Shown here in pieces: positions 8,466-16,787 of a stretch of 64,000 bases of DNA. Within the stretch, counting starts at the first letter, position 1. Every line of letters begins with the position of its first letter. A program made the position numbers and the translations under genes. The stretch is taken from NCBI GenBank assembly GCA_900542475.1, contig UQNO01000002.1:1-64000 (forward strand). The letters run 5' to 3'. Below the pieces are notes generated by a model. It saw only the letters and a program-made list of their open reading frames with translations, made no database searches and was not told where the DNA came from. Source of the stretch: an uncultured Bacteroidota bacterium (lineage in GTDB: Bacteria > Bacteroidota > Bacteroidia > Bacteroidales > F082).

Positions 8466-8511
8466 AAAATCTCAAACAGAGGAGTTTGGGAAGTCCTTTG
8501 CTTGAGATTTT
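8466..8511 (-). terminator. Hairpin terminator after the Wzz-like gene
   Basis: Inverted repeat AAAATCTCAA (8466-8475) / TTGAGATTTT (8502-8511) with T-rich stretches on both sides. It lies about 25 nt past the stop of the gene ending at 8535 and could act in both directions. Confidence 0.6.
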
Positions 8512-8534
8512 TTCACTTTCGTGGAAACGTGGTG

Positions 8535-9689
8535 TTATGCCTTTGTCTCTTCTTCCGGTTTCTTGAATATTGCCTTGACTTTAGGGATATATCCTTTGCC
8601 GAAAACGATGCCGCAGCCGACTACGAATCCGAAGAATGTCCAGATTATGAGTGTCCTGGCGCGGCTGTTAGACGGTTTCATCGGAATGCTCACAGGCTGA
8701 ATGACAGCATACACCGGGGTGTCTCTCTTCACCTGCATCTTGGCCTGCTCCAGTTGCTTCGCCATCTCGTTGAAGATAGCGTTAGACACGTTGTACTTTG
8801 CCTGGATGCGGTCTCTCTCTATCCTGTCGCGCTGGTTTGTCATACTCTGTGAGCGGTCTAAAATCACAGCGAGTTGTTCCTGATAGCGGTCGTTTTCCTG
8901 TTTAATCTCATCATAACGAGCCTGGATATACTCAAGTTCTTTTTCCGATTTCTCCACACGATAATGTGTCAACAAATCTTGCAGAAGCTGCTGTGCCTTT
9001 ATTGCCAGCTCCGCTGTTTGAATAGGTTCGATACCGTTGACCGTAAGGGTGAGATAACCATCTTTCTTATTCACATCCAACGATACTATCTTGTCGAAGA
9101 AATCGAGCATTTTTTGTTCATCAACGCTCACAACTATCGGTCTTATTATTACGGTGGTGTCCGCGGAACCTGTCGCGAAACCATACACAATCTCCTCCTG
9201 TGGGCCGCGTATTTCATTGATAATGAGACCCGGAAGTCCGATGGTGTATTTTTTGACAATTGTAAACAGCGAGGGTTTTTCTATTCCAGACAAAGCGTAG
9301 TCGAACATACTTATTGGATAGTCGCATTTCTGATAGTGAAGAGGGGTGTGCATCAATTCGAGGCGGAAAGGCACACTGTTCACAATCGCAGGATATACAA
9401 GAGGAGACAAGTCCGTAGTGCTTGTCGGCATTCCCATGTCGATACCTGCCAATGCCGCCAAACTACCCAACGACGAGTTTTGACGAGAGTTGAGTTGAGG
9501 CACCATCACGGTTGTAACCCTATAGGTGCGTTTCATCGTGAGCGCTGCGACCAGTCCTAATGCCATAAAGATTCCGAGGCAGATGAAGATGGTCTTGCGA
9601 CCGTCCCACAAGTTGCGCATCATAGCCATGATGTCAAGGCCTTCTTCCTCTTTTTCAACAGGTGTCACATTGTTTTCGTTTGTCCCCAT
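8535..9689 (-). CDS. Wzz-type polysaccharide chain-length/co-polymerase protein
   Basis: Predicted 384 aa inner-membrane protein. A cytoplasmic N-terminus leads into a first transmembrane helix (about 36-55, I-F-I-C-L-G-I-F-M-A-L-G-L-V). This is followed by a Wzz-type extracytoplasmic domain, a long coiled coil (about 230-320, with E-K-E-L-E-Y-I-Q-A-R-Y-D-E-I) and a second transmembrane helix (about 350-370) after the P-x-x-P-x-x-P-S motif (V-S-I-P-M-K-P-S-N-S-R). It has no kinase domain. It starts 6 nt after the Wza-like export gene, so the two form an export operon. It probably controls chain length of a capsule or O-antigen. Confidence 0.88.
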   Translation of the reverse strand: MGTNENNVTPVEKEEEGLDIMAMMRNLWDGRKTIFICLGIFMALGLVAALTMKRTYRVTTVMVPQLNSRQNSSLGSLAALAGIDMGMPTSTTDLSPLVYPAIVNSVPFRLELMHTPLHYQKCDYPISMFDYALSGIEKPSLFTIVKKYTIGLPGLIINEIRGPQEEIVYGFATGSADTTVIIRPIVVSVDEQKMLDFFDKIVSLDVNKKDGYLTLTVNGIEPIQTAELAIKAQQLLQDLLTHYRVEKSEKELEYIQARYDEIKQENDRYQEQLAVILDRSQSMTNQRDRIERDRIQAKYNVSNAIFNEMAKQLEQAKMQVKRDTPVYAVIQPVSIPMKPSNSRARTLIIWTFFGFVVGCGIVFGKGYIPKVKAIFKKPEEETKA

Positions 9690-9695
9690 AATCTA

Positions 9696-12374
9696 TTAGT
9701 TTAAATTGTTGACAAGCAAGATGATAGAAAACACAGAGGTAATAATAGTCAGTGTATTTCTCAACTCATATCCCCAGTCGATTTTCTCTTTTGGTTTCTC
9801 CAGACGTTCTTTTTTATCGGTATCGATACGCATCGACACAACACTTCCCGGTTCCACTTTGGGATAATGACGGAAGATGAAGCGGGACGTGCCTTTTGCC
9901 TGGTTGTTAGGCATTGTCACCGTCACGCTGCTCTTATCCGCTGTCTTGACGAAACCTCCGGCATGGTGTTTGATATACCATTTGGCACTATGACGGCCGT
10001 CATACACCAAGAGTTTTTTGTCGGATGCGAATCCTTCCACCACATATTGGCTCATGAGCGTGCCTGTCTCACGAATCATCACGGTATTCTCCTGGCGCAC
10101 TATATTGATAACGTCGCCTGCCATAAGGATGGGGTCGTCAACAACGCTGTTTTTATGTTTCTTCACCTTACGCAAGTCCAGGCCGATATTGCCTTGAGTA
10201 CGTCCGGTGGTACGCATCAGACGCGCATACGGGTCGGCGTCGTCAAGCAAGCCGCCGGCTCTCTTGATGACTTCCCACAAATGAGTCTTGCTGTCCTCCA
10301 AAACATAAACTCCAGGATATTTGACACGGCCATTCACTTCCACATATCTTCCGGTGTTGTAATTTGGCGTCATACGAACCACGATATGGTCATAGGGCTG
10401 AAGTGTCAGGTTATTGCTGATAACGTTATAGTCTTCATCGACTGTGAGTGTGATTTGTTGAAGAACGACCTCGTTAGTCTTTGAGATATTCAGACGGAAC
10501 ACCTCCACACGGTCGTATGCCGCTCCGACTTCGAAGCCGCCCGCCATCCACAGCAGATCGCGCACTGTAAGTGTCTCGTCGTATGCTGTTCCGAAAGGTC
10601 TTTTCACTGCACCGTCAACACGAATCTCACCGACGTTGGTATAAGTTGTGTTGTCATAAACATTAAGACGGTCGCCGGGTTGCAACAGTTTGTCTCCGTC
10701 AGTGTCAAGATTTATGCGGATATACGACATTTTATCGGGGTTGGTTATATCTTTACGGAATATATAAGCGACAGGGAAATTGCTTGGTTTCAATCCACCT
10801 GCGAAGTCTATTGCCTGGCTGACGGTCATACGGTCGTTGAAGCCGAACTCGCGAGAGAATGGCTTACGCACCTGTCCGCTCACCTCGATAGTTTCAACGT
10901 CGCGGTATGTTGACATACGAAGCACTGTCACCTTGTCGCGCGACTGTAGCACGAAGTCGGGGTTGCCGTTCACGCCGGGGAATGGCACCGTGATGACTTC
11001 CACAGTTTCGTCTGGTTTTGTACGTTCCACGAAGAGATAATCTGTAAGGGCGGTGTAACGTGGTTTGGCATTGTCGAGCAGAGTTTTAAGAGATGTATTC
11101 TTATCAAGTTCGAAACGTCCGTTATAATAAACATCACCATCAATTGCCACATAGTTCTCCACAGGCTCGTTAGCTGTCTTGATACGCACGACATCGCCGG
11201 CTTGCAGTTCTATTTTGTTTTTGCCGTTTATAACATCTTTAAGTTTATAATCCTTATATATCATTTGTCCGTCGTCTATACGTTCGATTTGAACATATTC
11301 CGGATAAACTTTCCAGGTGAGACCGCCAGCATATTCGATGAGGTCGTTAAGCGATTCGCTGTCAAGCATTTCATAGCGCATGGGGCGATTGACGGCTCCT
11401 ACGACGGAGACGATTTTTTTTGCCACCGGCACGAAGATGACATCACCGTTTTGAATGTCATAGTTTATTCCGATGTTAGGTTTTCTCATATACTGATAAA
11501 GGTCGAGAGTATGTGTTTTGCCCGAGCGTGAGAGTTGGATATTACGCACTGTGCCGAGTTCAGTGGGGCCTCCGGCTGCCATCAAGGCGTTAAACACGTT
11601 GTTCAAGGCGCTCAAAGTGAAGCCGCCTTGCACGCCGACTTCGCCGTAGATACTCACGGCGACCGTGCGGGCTGTCGAGATTGTGACAGCGATTTGGTCA
11701 GGTTTGAAAGAGAAGTGGTGGCTCAGTTTGACACGTATAGCCTCGCGGCCTTGGGCCAAGGTCATTCCTTTCAGGAATATCTTTGACGAGCCGGCAGGCT
11801 GTATGCTTCCATCAGCGCCGATACGTTGATGTATTTCTGTCTGCGAAGAACCGAAGATAGAGATATGCACTTCGTCGCCTTCACCGAGGACGTATGTATC
11901 CGGAGCCATGGCGCCGTCGGTGGTACGGAACACATCAAGACCTTTGCCTTTAAATATTGAGTGTCCGTAAATATCGTTGCCTGCTGTTGGCGACACATTG
12001 TTATCCTCAAGAGCCTTTTCGAGGGCGTTTTCCGCGGCGGCTTCGCCCGTTGTAGTTTGAGGCAAGTCTTGCGATGAAAACACCACGGTGTCGCCACCTG
12101 TGGCGGCAGCAGCCGGGGTTTCTGTAGCAGCGTTTTTCTCCGCCACCATCTTGTTCAGGATTTCCGTCACTCTGCCTTGATAGCTTTGGTATTCAGCAGG
12201 CGGGATGTTGTCAATATCAATACCCTCTTCATAGAGGCGTGTACGGACTTCCGTCTCGTTAAGTCCGCGTTTCTGCAGTTCGCCGCGAGCCATTGCCATC
12301 ATGTCAGGAGTTTGAGCCAATACAGTGATAGGAAGTACTGCAAAGAACAGCATTATCAAAAAAAGTTTCTTCAT
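9696..12374 (-). CDS. Wza-like polysaccharide export protein with multiple SLBB domains
   Basis: Predicted 892 aa. A signal peptide (cleavage near residue 20, V-L-A-Q-T) is followed by a low-complexity linker, a polysaccharide-export (poly_export) domain (about 155-240, with Y-V-L-G-E-G-D-E-V-H-I-S-I-F-G) and about five SLBB-type beta-grasp repeats. These include V-E-V-N-G-R-V-K-Y-P-G-V-Y and I-R-V-D-G-A-V-K-R-P-F-G. A hydrophobic helix lies at the C-terminus (about 870-888). It likely forms the outer-membrane/periplasmic channel that partners the Wzz-like protein encoded just downstream. The length is usual for Bacteroidota members, which carry more SLBB copies than E. coli Wza. Confidence 0.9.
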   Translation of the reverse strand: MKKLFLIMLFFAVLPITVLAQTPDMMAMARGELQKRGLNETEVRTRLYEEGIDIDNIPPAEYQSYQGRVTEILNKMVAEKNAATETPAAAATGGDTVVFSSQDLPQTTTGEAAAENALEKALEDNNVSPTAGNDIYGHSIFKGKGLDVFRTTDGAMAPDTYVLGEGDEVHISIFGSSQTEIHQRIGADGSIQPAGSSKIFLKGMTLAQGREAIRVKLSHHFSFKPDQIAVTISTARTVAVSIYGEVGVQGGFTLSALNNVFNALMAAGGPTELGTVRNIQLSRSGKTHTLDLYQYMRKPNIGINYDIQNGDVIFVPVAKKIVSVVGAVNRPMRYEMLDSESLNDLIEYAGGLTWKVYPEYVQIERIDDGQMIYKDYKLKDVINGKNKIELQAGDVVRIKTANEPVENYVAIDGDVYYNGRFELDKNTSLKTLLDNAKPRYTALTDYLFVERTKPDETVEVITVPFPGVNGNPDFVLQSRDKVTVLRMSTYRDVETIEVSGQVRKPFSREFGFNDRMTVSQAIDFAGGLKPSNFPVAYIFRKDITNPDKMSYIRINLDTDGDKLLQPGDRLNVYDNTTYTNVGEIRVDGAVKRPFGTAYDETLTVRDLLWMAGGFEVGAAYDRVEVFRLNISKTNEVVLQQITLTVDEDYNVISNNLTLQPYDHIVVRMTPNYNTGRYVEVNGRVKYPGVYVLEDSKTHLWEVIKRAGGLLDDADPYARLMRTTGRTQGNIGLDLRKVKKHKNSVVDDPILMAGDVINIVRQENTVMIRETGTLMSQYVVEGFASDKKLLVYDGRHSAKWYIKHHAGGFVKTADKSSVTVTMPNNQAKGTSRFIFRHYPKVEPGSVVSMRIDTDKKERLEKPKEKIDWGYELRNTLTIITSVFSIILLVNNLN

Positions 12375-12419
12375 ATACGATTTATTTTTGTTGATTGATT
12401 TACGCTATTTAACAGAGTG

Positions 12420-12427
12420 CAAAAATA
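12420..12427 (-). promoter_or_regulatory. -7 box (TATTTTTG) for the Wza/Wzz-like operon
   Basis: TAnnTTTG match about 45 nt before the start at 12374. The rest of 12428-12540 shows no gene. Confidence 0.5.
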
Positions 12428-12540
12428 CAAAAAAATCTTAAAGGATAATTATTTCAAAAAAAATATTGCTGTCCGGTAAAACTCCAAAGAGCGTAAATAT
12501 CCTGCCCAAAGTAAACCCACTAATCGAAAAGAGTTGGTTT

Positions 12541-12898
12541 TGGTAGTGCTTTTTGCATCTCCGAAACTTTCAACATGCGCTCCATTTTCTTGTACACTTT
12601 CAAAGCCACGAAGCAGATACATGTATGAGCCGCGATACGTTTACGTGTGAAATGAAACAGTTAATGGCGACTTTCACTTCGCCGTCCATACGATTGAACC
12701 CAATCCTGTCAAACGTGCGGTCCAAAATCAAGTCGCATCCGTTGAGAATGGTGTTGCTGACATTGGACAGGACACGGCGGGATTCATCCTTGGAAATCCA
12801 TACTTTTGCTTCACCCAAAATCAGGTGACGCAAAAAGATGCAAAATATTGTTTATCAATTAGTTGTAAAATGTATGATTTTTGAGTGACGAAGTCAGG
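12541..12898 (-). mobile_element. Degenerate IS1634-type element, copy A (left end lost)
   Basis: On the minus strand a transposase piece (W-I-S-K-D-E-S-R-R, then D-R-T-F-D-R-I-G-F-N, 12684-12833) is joined to a C-terminal piece in another frame (F-T-R-K-R-I-A-A-H-T-C-I-C-F-V-A-L-K-V-Y). This second piece matches the C-terminal pattern of IS1634/IS4-type transposases. Most of the catalytic core is missing. The right end (TGACGAAGTCAGG, to 12898) is identical to that of copy B at 15788-16290. The left end is not recognisable. It interrupts the small phage gene starting at 12985. Confidence 0.7.
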
Positions 12899-12985
12899 AG
12901 GTTCGTCGTTTGCCGGTTTCAGAACCACTCCCTGCATGGCTGCCACCACGCGGCTCGGGATGGCGAGGTAGAGGGTTTTAATCAT
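12821..12985 (-). pseudogene. 5' fragment of a phage gene, truncated by IS copy A
   Basis: The ATG overlaps the stop of the Mu gpG-like gene (ATGA at 12982-12985), showing translational coupling in the ancestral phage operon. The first 29 codons (M-I-K-T-L-Y-L-A-I-P-S-R-V-V) are phage-derived. From 12898 on, the frame runs into the element end and stops at 12821. The product is unknown. Confidence 0.5.
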
Positions 12986-13476
12986 TTTGCGATTTCTTTT
13001 AATTTACGTTCAAGTTCTTCAATTATCATCTTGTTAAGTTCATGGTGTTCACCCATGAACTGGCGTTTCGGCATTTTAAAGCCCTTGCCGCGCCCGGCTC
13101 TCAGGCCTTCGTTGTGGACTCTCGCATAAGCTTTGTTGCTTCCGATAGGGCGCGTCCAGATGGTGACGCTGCCTGGTGATTCCTTCTGCACCTCGATTGA
13201 GCGTCCGAGGTCTCCGGTGTCGCCTGTAAGGATCTTGCGGGTGAGCTTTGCGCCTTTGTAGTAGTTTTTGACGGTTTTGCCGCCTCGCGTCCAGGACGAC
13301 ATCCTGCGCTGCACCTGTTGCCAGTCGCCGGCACGCTCCCAGCCTTCAATCTGAAAACGCGACTTGAAAAACCGCACTGCTACAGTTCCAACAATCTTGG
13401 GCGCATATTTGTCAAAGAGGTCTTTAAATTCCTCTCCAAGACGCTTTAAATGGCTTTCAAATTCCTCGGGTGTCAT
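12982..13476 (-). CDS. Phage virion morphogenesis protein, Mu gpG-like
   Basis: Predicted 164 aa. It matches the layout of Mu gpG-like (tail completion) proteins: a helical start (M-T-P-E-E-F-E-S-H-L), a central W-x-x-x-x-x-R region, then L-x-x-T-G-x-L-x-x-S-I and A-x-x-H-N-E-G, and a final M-P-K-R-Q-F-M-G patch before a helical tail. It appears intact but is stranded without the rest of the phage, so it is probably a remnant. The 3' end overlaps the next, IS-truncated phage gene by 4 nt. Confidence 0.8.
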   Translation of the reverse strand: MTPEEFESHLKRLGEEFKDLFDKYAPKIVGTVAVRFFKSRFQIEGWERAGDWQQVQRRMSSWTRGGKTVKNYYKGAKLTRKILTGDTGDLGRSIEVQKESPGSVTIWTRPIGSNKAYARVHNEGLRAGRGKGFKMPKRQFMGEHHELNKMIIEELERKLKEIAK

Positions 13477-13482
13477 TTTTTG

Positions 13483-13490
13483 TAATTTTG
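13483..13490 (+). promoter_or_regulatory. -7 box (TAATTTTG) for the small zinc-ribbon-like gene
   Basis: TAnnTTTG match 31 nt before the ATG at 13521, within the divergent gap. Confidence 0.4.
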
Positions 13491-13520
13491 CGGATTGTTT
13501 AAATTTAAAAATCAGTGTTT

Positions 13521-13742
13521 ATGAACGATTTAATGCGCAAACGTCTGGATGCCGTTCATGATGTCAGATGTCCGATATGCGGCGCCAAGGCAAGTTGGGT
13601 TCAGACATCGGAAGACGGCTTCCAGACATTGACATGCGGCCATGAAGAGGTGATAAGAATCATCAACGACCGCTCAAACCTAATCCGTCCAGGTTCTGAT
13701 GTGCAAGAAAAGCACGCCGTCAAATTTGACAGAATCAGGTAG
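13521..13742 (+). CDS. Small protein with a zinc-ribbon-like C-P-x-C-G knuckle
   Basis: Predicted 73 aa from the ATG at 13521. It contains R-C-P-I-C-G-A-K-A and, about 20 residues on, L-T-C-G-H-E-E: three cysteines and a histidine that could bind zinc. The family is unknown and it is probably a phage cargo or morphogenesis accessory gene. The last 20 or so codons overlap the convergent gene at 13680-13967 and may be read-through beyond the original end. Confidence 0.5.
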   Translation: MNDLMRKRLDAVHDVRCPICGAKASWVQTSEDGFQTLTCGHEEVIRIINDRSNLIRPGSDVQEKHAVKFDRIR

Positions 13743-13967
13743 CTGGGAGAAAGACTCGCGCACGCTCTGTGTGTCGGGTCTTTCCATATCGAACTCAAGC
13801 TGGATGCCGTCGTCCTTTTCGTCGCGCGTCTGCACGTATATTGCACCTGTAAGTTTCTCTCTAACAGGGTTCTGCTCAATGAAATCTGTGATTTTCTTGA
13901 GCGTCTCTTCTTTCGCGTTGTCGCCGGAAATGTTGATTTCAAGGAGTTTTTTTTCTGTGTGTTGCAT
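13680..13967 (-). CDS. Small hypothetical protein in the phage remnant
   Basis: Predicted 95 aa, acidic and soluble (M-Q-H-T-E-K-K-L-L-E-I-N-I-S-G-D at the start). It has alternating amphipathic strands and helices and a natural-looking composition, so it is likely a real phage gene. No family was recognised. Its 3' end overlaps the convergent small gene by 63 bp. Confidence 0.5.
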   Translation of the reverse strand: MQHTEKKLLEINISGDNAKEETLKKITDFIEQNPVREKLTGAIYVQTRDEKDDGIQLEFDMERPDTQSVRESFSQLPDSVKFDGVLFLHIRTWTD

Positions 13968-14005
13968 TTTTTAACTTTTTTTGTTGCGCGTATTAAAATA
14001 ATTTA

Positions 14006-14134
14006 TAATTTTGCAGTTGAAATCATTGTAGCAACCCTACCAAGCTATAGCCGTAGGCCGATGCTTCGGTGATTTGAAGATTTGAACGCCGTAGTGCTTT
14101 TGTCGCTGATTTGCGTATCCTGCATTACGGCGTT
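14006..14134 (+). ncRNA. Possible short transcript with strong hairpin (speculative)
   Basis: A TAATTTTG box (14006-14013) is followed by a gene-free, GC-richer stretch. The stretch has a small C-C-G-A/T-C-G-G hairpin near 14058 and a 9-bp inverted repeat AACGCCGTA (14085-14093) / TACGGCGTT (14126-14134) with a 32-nt loop. No T-run follows. The same DNA on the minus strand could encode a 26-codon peptide whose ATG overlaps the stop of the upstream phage gene (TAATG at 14123-14127). Either reading is unproven. Confidence 0.25.
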
Positions 14135-15330
14135 TCTATATTATTAGGCATATTCTTTGTAATTGAATATAAATACATCTTACCTTCCTTCCCAATTTTG
14201 TTAGAGTTATACATTCCCAAATGCAAGACTGCACTTTGTTGATTAGGCAGTGTGACTGGGAAATAGTAGAAATAGCTGGTTTGTCTCTTTAACCTCAAGG
14301 TTTTTCTGTTAGTGTTATGCGAAACATCGCTTCTCTTTTTTGCAGTACACTTGGCTTTTTGAATGTATTCGCCGATTATCGGCAGAATCTCATTTTTAAT
14401 CCAGAACAGTTTTTTATTTCCGAAACAATCTTGGATATAATGTTCTAAGCCTATTGGCTCAAAAAGAACATCATACTCAGTGCCGTTGATTGAGCATGTT
14501 GTACTCTTTCCTGCCATTACTTGTTTGTTAACAGAAGACGTAAGGTTTTGCGCTACCCTTTCACAGTTTTTCTCCACCTCCTCTTTTTGTTTACGACTTT
14601 GCCCAGAATTTTTGATATACGGGCACTCATCAGTGAAAATCTCTCCTGTCTTTGCCGGATTGCCTTCGAGACCTTTTGCTGTCACCTTGGTAACGGGGTT
14701 GCCGTCGGTCACTGGCTCGTCGGTCTCCTCCCAGTCGCATTTGCAGTTCCACAGGCTTCCCGGAGTGTTCTCGTTCCAGAAAGGGTCGTCCTTCGCCCAT
14801 ACGCGGTTCCAAAACACCATGTGCTGTTCGCGTGGGGTTGCGCTACGTGAAGGTAACCATCGCAGATTAGGGTACAGCGTTGTGTCTTCTTGGAGGTCTT
14901 CCCATTGGCGTGCCGTCCTGGCACGCGCCACGGCGGTATTGTACTCGGCTGCCTGCCACCTGTTGTATTTGTTCAGGACAGCCTTGCCTTTTGTATCTAT
15001 TTCACCGGCTTCAAGGTCGGCAAGCTCCCTTGTGGCGTGATATGCCTTGTAAGCCGCGAAACGGCTCACGTTGGCATCGAACTGTATTGAGAGGTCGGAA
15101 GGGTTGTCACCGAAGACACCTGCGACAGCCTTTCTGAAATTCTGGCTGTATGCCTCGTAGAGGTCGGGGTTGATGTCCGGCACCACGCCGTTCTTCAGGT
15201 CGTCGAGAATCTTCTGATACAGCTTGCGTTTCGTCAGGTTATAGACACCCGGGAACGTTTCCGATATGCCCTTGACGACGTTCCATTTGGTCTGCATCTT
15301 GTCCCAGTCCGTTTCAAGCCCTTCGTACAT
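14125..15330 (-). CDS. Mu F-like minor head protein with a C-terminal nuclease-like (PBECR-type) domain
   Basis: Predicted 401 aa. The N-terminal 240 residues match SPP1 gp7/Mu F-like head morphogenesis proteins: Y-N-T-A-V-A-R-A-R-T-A-R-Q-W (about 130-143), then T-P-R-E-Q-H, W-N-E-N-T-P-G-S-L-W-N-C-K-C-D-W (about 185-200) with the C-x-C pair. The usual first 80-100 residues are missing, so the gene is 5' truncated near 15330. The C-terminal 110 or so residues are a separate domain (F-Y-Y-F-P-V-T-L, V-L-H-L-G-M, K-M-Y-L-Y-S-I-T) resembling the phage Barnase-EndoU-ColicinE5/RelE-like (PBECR) nuclease domains often fused to such head proteins. The domain call is inferred. Confidence 0.7.
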   Translation of the reverse strand: MYEGLETDWDKMQTKWNVVKGISETFPGVYNLTKRKLYQKILDDLKNGVVPDINPDLYEAYSQNFRKAVAGVFGDNPSDLSIQFDANVSRFAAYKAYHATRELADLEAGEIDTKGKAVLNKYNRWQAAEYNTAVARARTARQWEDLQEDTTLYPNLRWLPSRSATPREQHMVFWNRVWAKDDPFWNENTPGSLWNCKCDWEETDEPVTDGNPVTKVTAKGLEGNPAKTGEIFTDECPYIKNSGQSRKQKEEVEKNCERVAQNLTSSVNKQVMAGKSTTCSINGTEYDVLFEPIGLEHYIQDCFGNKKLFWIKNEILPIIGEYIQKAKCTAKKRSDVSHNTNRKTLRLKRQTSYFYYFPVTLPNQQSAVLHLGMYNSNKIGKEGKMYLYSITKNMPNNIETP

Positions 15331-15567
15331 AATCTCGCCGCAGCCCCGACAGACGATTACGCCCTTATCCCTCGCCGCAGAACCATCGACAAAGCATACC
15401 GCATCGTATATCAGACCATTGTTGACTCTTTCAACGACGAGACCCCTCTGACCGACGTTCTGCAGGGGGTGCAGTTCACGGAAGAGGCCAAGGAATACAA
15501 ACAGGGAGACAAGTCGGCGGAAATCACCATTCCGTTCATCTTCCTACGCCTTAAGAAAGCATCGTAA
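15331..15567 (+). pseudogene. 3' fragment of a phage gene
   Basis: The frame ends P-L-T-D-V-L-Q-G-V-Q-F-T and I-T-I-P-F-I-F-L-R-L-K-K-A-S, then TAA. It has convincing coding character on the plus strand, opposite to the head-protein gene, and no plausible start. It looks like the C-terminus of a small phage protein joined head-to-head to the truncated gene on the minus strand. This indicates a deletion or inversion junction near 15330. Confidence 0.5.
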
Positions 15568-15647
15568 AAACAGGGCTCCGGTCTGTCTCTGTACTTCCAT
15601 GATGACGGACTTGGAGCTTCTTTTCAAACATTTAAAAAAGGTTAATT

Positions 15648-15787
15648 ATGGAAAACACAGAAAACAAAATGGCGGGACAGGTCACACCGGAAGAAATCAA
15701 GGCCTGGAAAGAAAAGTACGACGATATCTTCGCTGTCAAATGCGATGGCCACGTGGCCTATCTGCGCAAGCCAAGCCGTCAGGCTCT
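15648..15787 (+). pseudogene. 5' fragment of a phage gene, truncated by IS copy B
   Basis: ATG at 15648. The first 46 codons (M-E-N-T-E-N-K-M-A, then P-E-E-I-K-A-W-K-E-K-Y-D-D-I-F-A-V) look like a small Bacteroidota phage structural or assembly protein. The element at 15788 interrupts it and the frame runs on as nonsense to 15959. Confidence 0.5.
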
Positions 15788-16290
15788 CCTGACTTCGTCA
15801 TCGTGTCACCCAAAAATCCTCATCAAAGAGTTTTACTGTTTTCTGATACCTTGCCAGAAGCATTGTCTGAGTATAAACCTCCTTGTTCAGAGGTGGCTTG
15901 ATTTGTATTGTTTTAATGGTCTTTGCCAATGCAAGCACCTTGTCCACGCTCATCCTTAATCTCCGAGACTTTCAACATGCGCTCCAATTTCTTGTACACT
16001 TTCAAAGCCACGAAGCAGATATATGTATGAGCCGCGATACGTTTACGTGTGAAATGAAACAGTTAATGGCGACTTTCACTTCGCCGTCCATGGAAAGCAA
16101 CTTATTGTAACCTCTTTTGTTGATGTTGCCTTTTGTGACTCACCATACAAATCGAGTTGAGGGTGACGGCGGAATTCATCCTTGGAAATCCATTCTTTTG
16201 CTTCACCCAAAATCAGGTGACGCAAAAAGATGCAAAATATTGTTTATCAATTAGTTGTAAAATGTATGATTTTTGAGTGACGAAGTCAGG
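15788..16290 (-). mobile_element. Degenerate IS1634-type element, copy B (503 bp)
   Basis: The ends are inverted repeats: CCTGACTTCGTCA at 15788 and TGACGAAGTCAGG ending at 16290. On the minus strand the C-terminal transposase piece is readable (R-K-R-I-A-A-H-T-C-I-C-F-V-A, then in a shifted frame V-D-K-V-L-A-L-A-K-T-I-K and D-E-D-F-W-V-T-R before the stop). The core is deleted. It shares two blocks with copy A (15958-16095 with 12555-12690, and 16170-16290 with 12775-12898). It separates phage fragments from the gene fragments at 16291-16718. Confidence 0.75.
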
Positions 16291-16374
16291 TCATACAGTC
16301 TCGTTTTCAAGTCGGACATCAAATTGAGTTTGTCCGTCTTCGGTTTGATAAATTACGATTTGACTCTCTTCCAT
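16291..16374 (-). pseudogene. N-terminal fragment of a RhuM-like gene
   Basis: From the ATG at 16372-16374 the frame reads M-E-E-S-Q-I-V-I-Y-Q-T-E-D-G-Q-T-Q-F-D-V-R, the typical start of RhuM-family proteins (DNA-binding-like, found in islands). After 27 codons it stops directly at the edge of IS copy B. It is in frame with the exonuclease fragment upstream. Confidence 0.6.
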
Positions 16375-16548
16375 AATTATAATTTCTCTTGCCATCCAAG
16401 CACAGGCCTCCGCATCGGCCAGGGCGTGGTGGTGATTTTCCAAATTATATCCGCAGGCGGCGGCTACGGTTTGAAGCTGGTGGTTTTCCAGATTGGGAAG
16501 TTTTTTGCGAGATGCCCAAAGAGTGTCGTGGAACTCAATTTGTTCCAC
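16375..16548 (-). pseudogene. C-terminal fragment of a DnaQ-like 3'-5' exonuclease
   Basis: It carries the last motif of DEDDh exonucleases, H-H-A-L-A-D-A-E-A-C-A-W-M-A-R-E, preceded by L-E-N-H-Q-L-Q-T-V-A-A-A-C-G-Y. The N-terminal catalytic motif (D-x-E) is absent, so it cannot be active. It is joined upstream to a WYL-domain fragment in another frame. Confidence 0.65.
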
Positions 16549-16718
16549 ATGCGCTTAATCTTTCCCGCCATCTCTTTGCGAAGCCAAATAGGTTCAATAA
16601 TTTCCATGTCTTCACCATTCCGGAGAAGTTCTTGTTGAAAGTAGAAAGTTGGACGGAGGAAATAGGGGAAGATGCTATATTCATCGTTACGCTCAAATTC
16701 TTTTAATTTTCCCAACAC
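16540..16718 (-). pseudogene. C-terminal fragment of a WYL-domain protein
   Basis: The frame from 16718 reads D-E-Y-S-I-F-P-Y-F-L-R-P-T-F-Y-F-Q-Q-E-L-L, then M-E-I-I-E-P-I-W-L-R-K-E-M-A-G-K-I-K-R-M. This is the usual C-terminal extension of WYL-type ligand-sensing regulators (P-T-x-x-F-x-Q-E-x-L ... V-E-x-x-x-P). The WYL core and HTH are missing. The frame continues into the exonuclease DNA out of phase. Confidence 0.55.
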
Positions 16719-16787
16719 CTTCGCTATAGCCTACGCATCGAGTTCACGATAGCGTAGCAAGGCCTTGCGAGTTTCTTGAGCGTCTTG

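Noticed and set aside
13980..14140. Retron or diversity-generating element
   Set aside because: The hairpin segment has no reverse transcriptase nearby and there is no template/variable repeat pair with A-specific changes.
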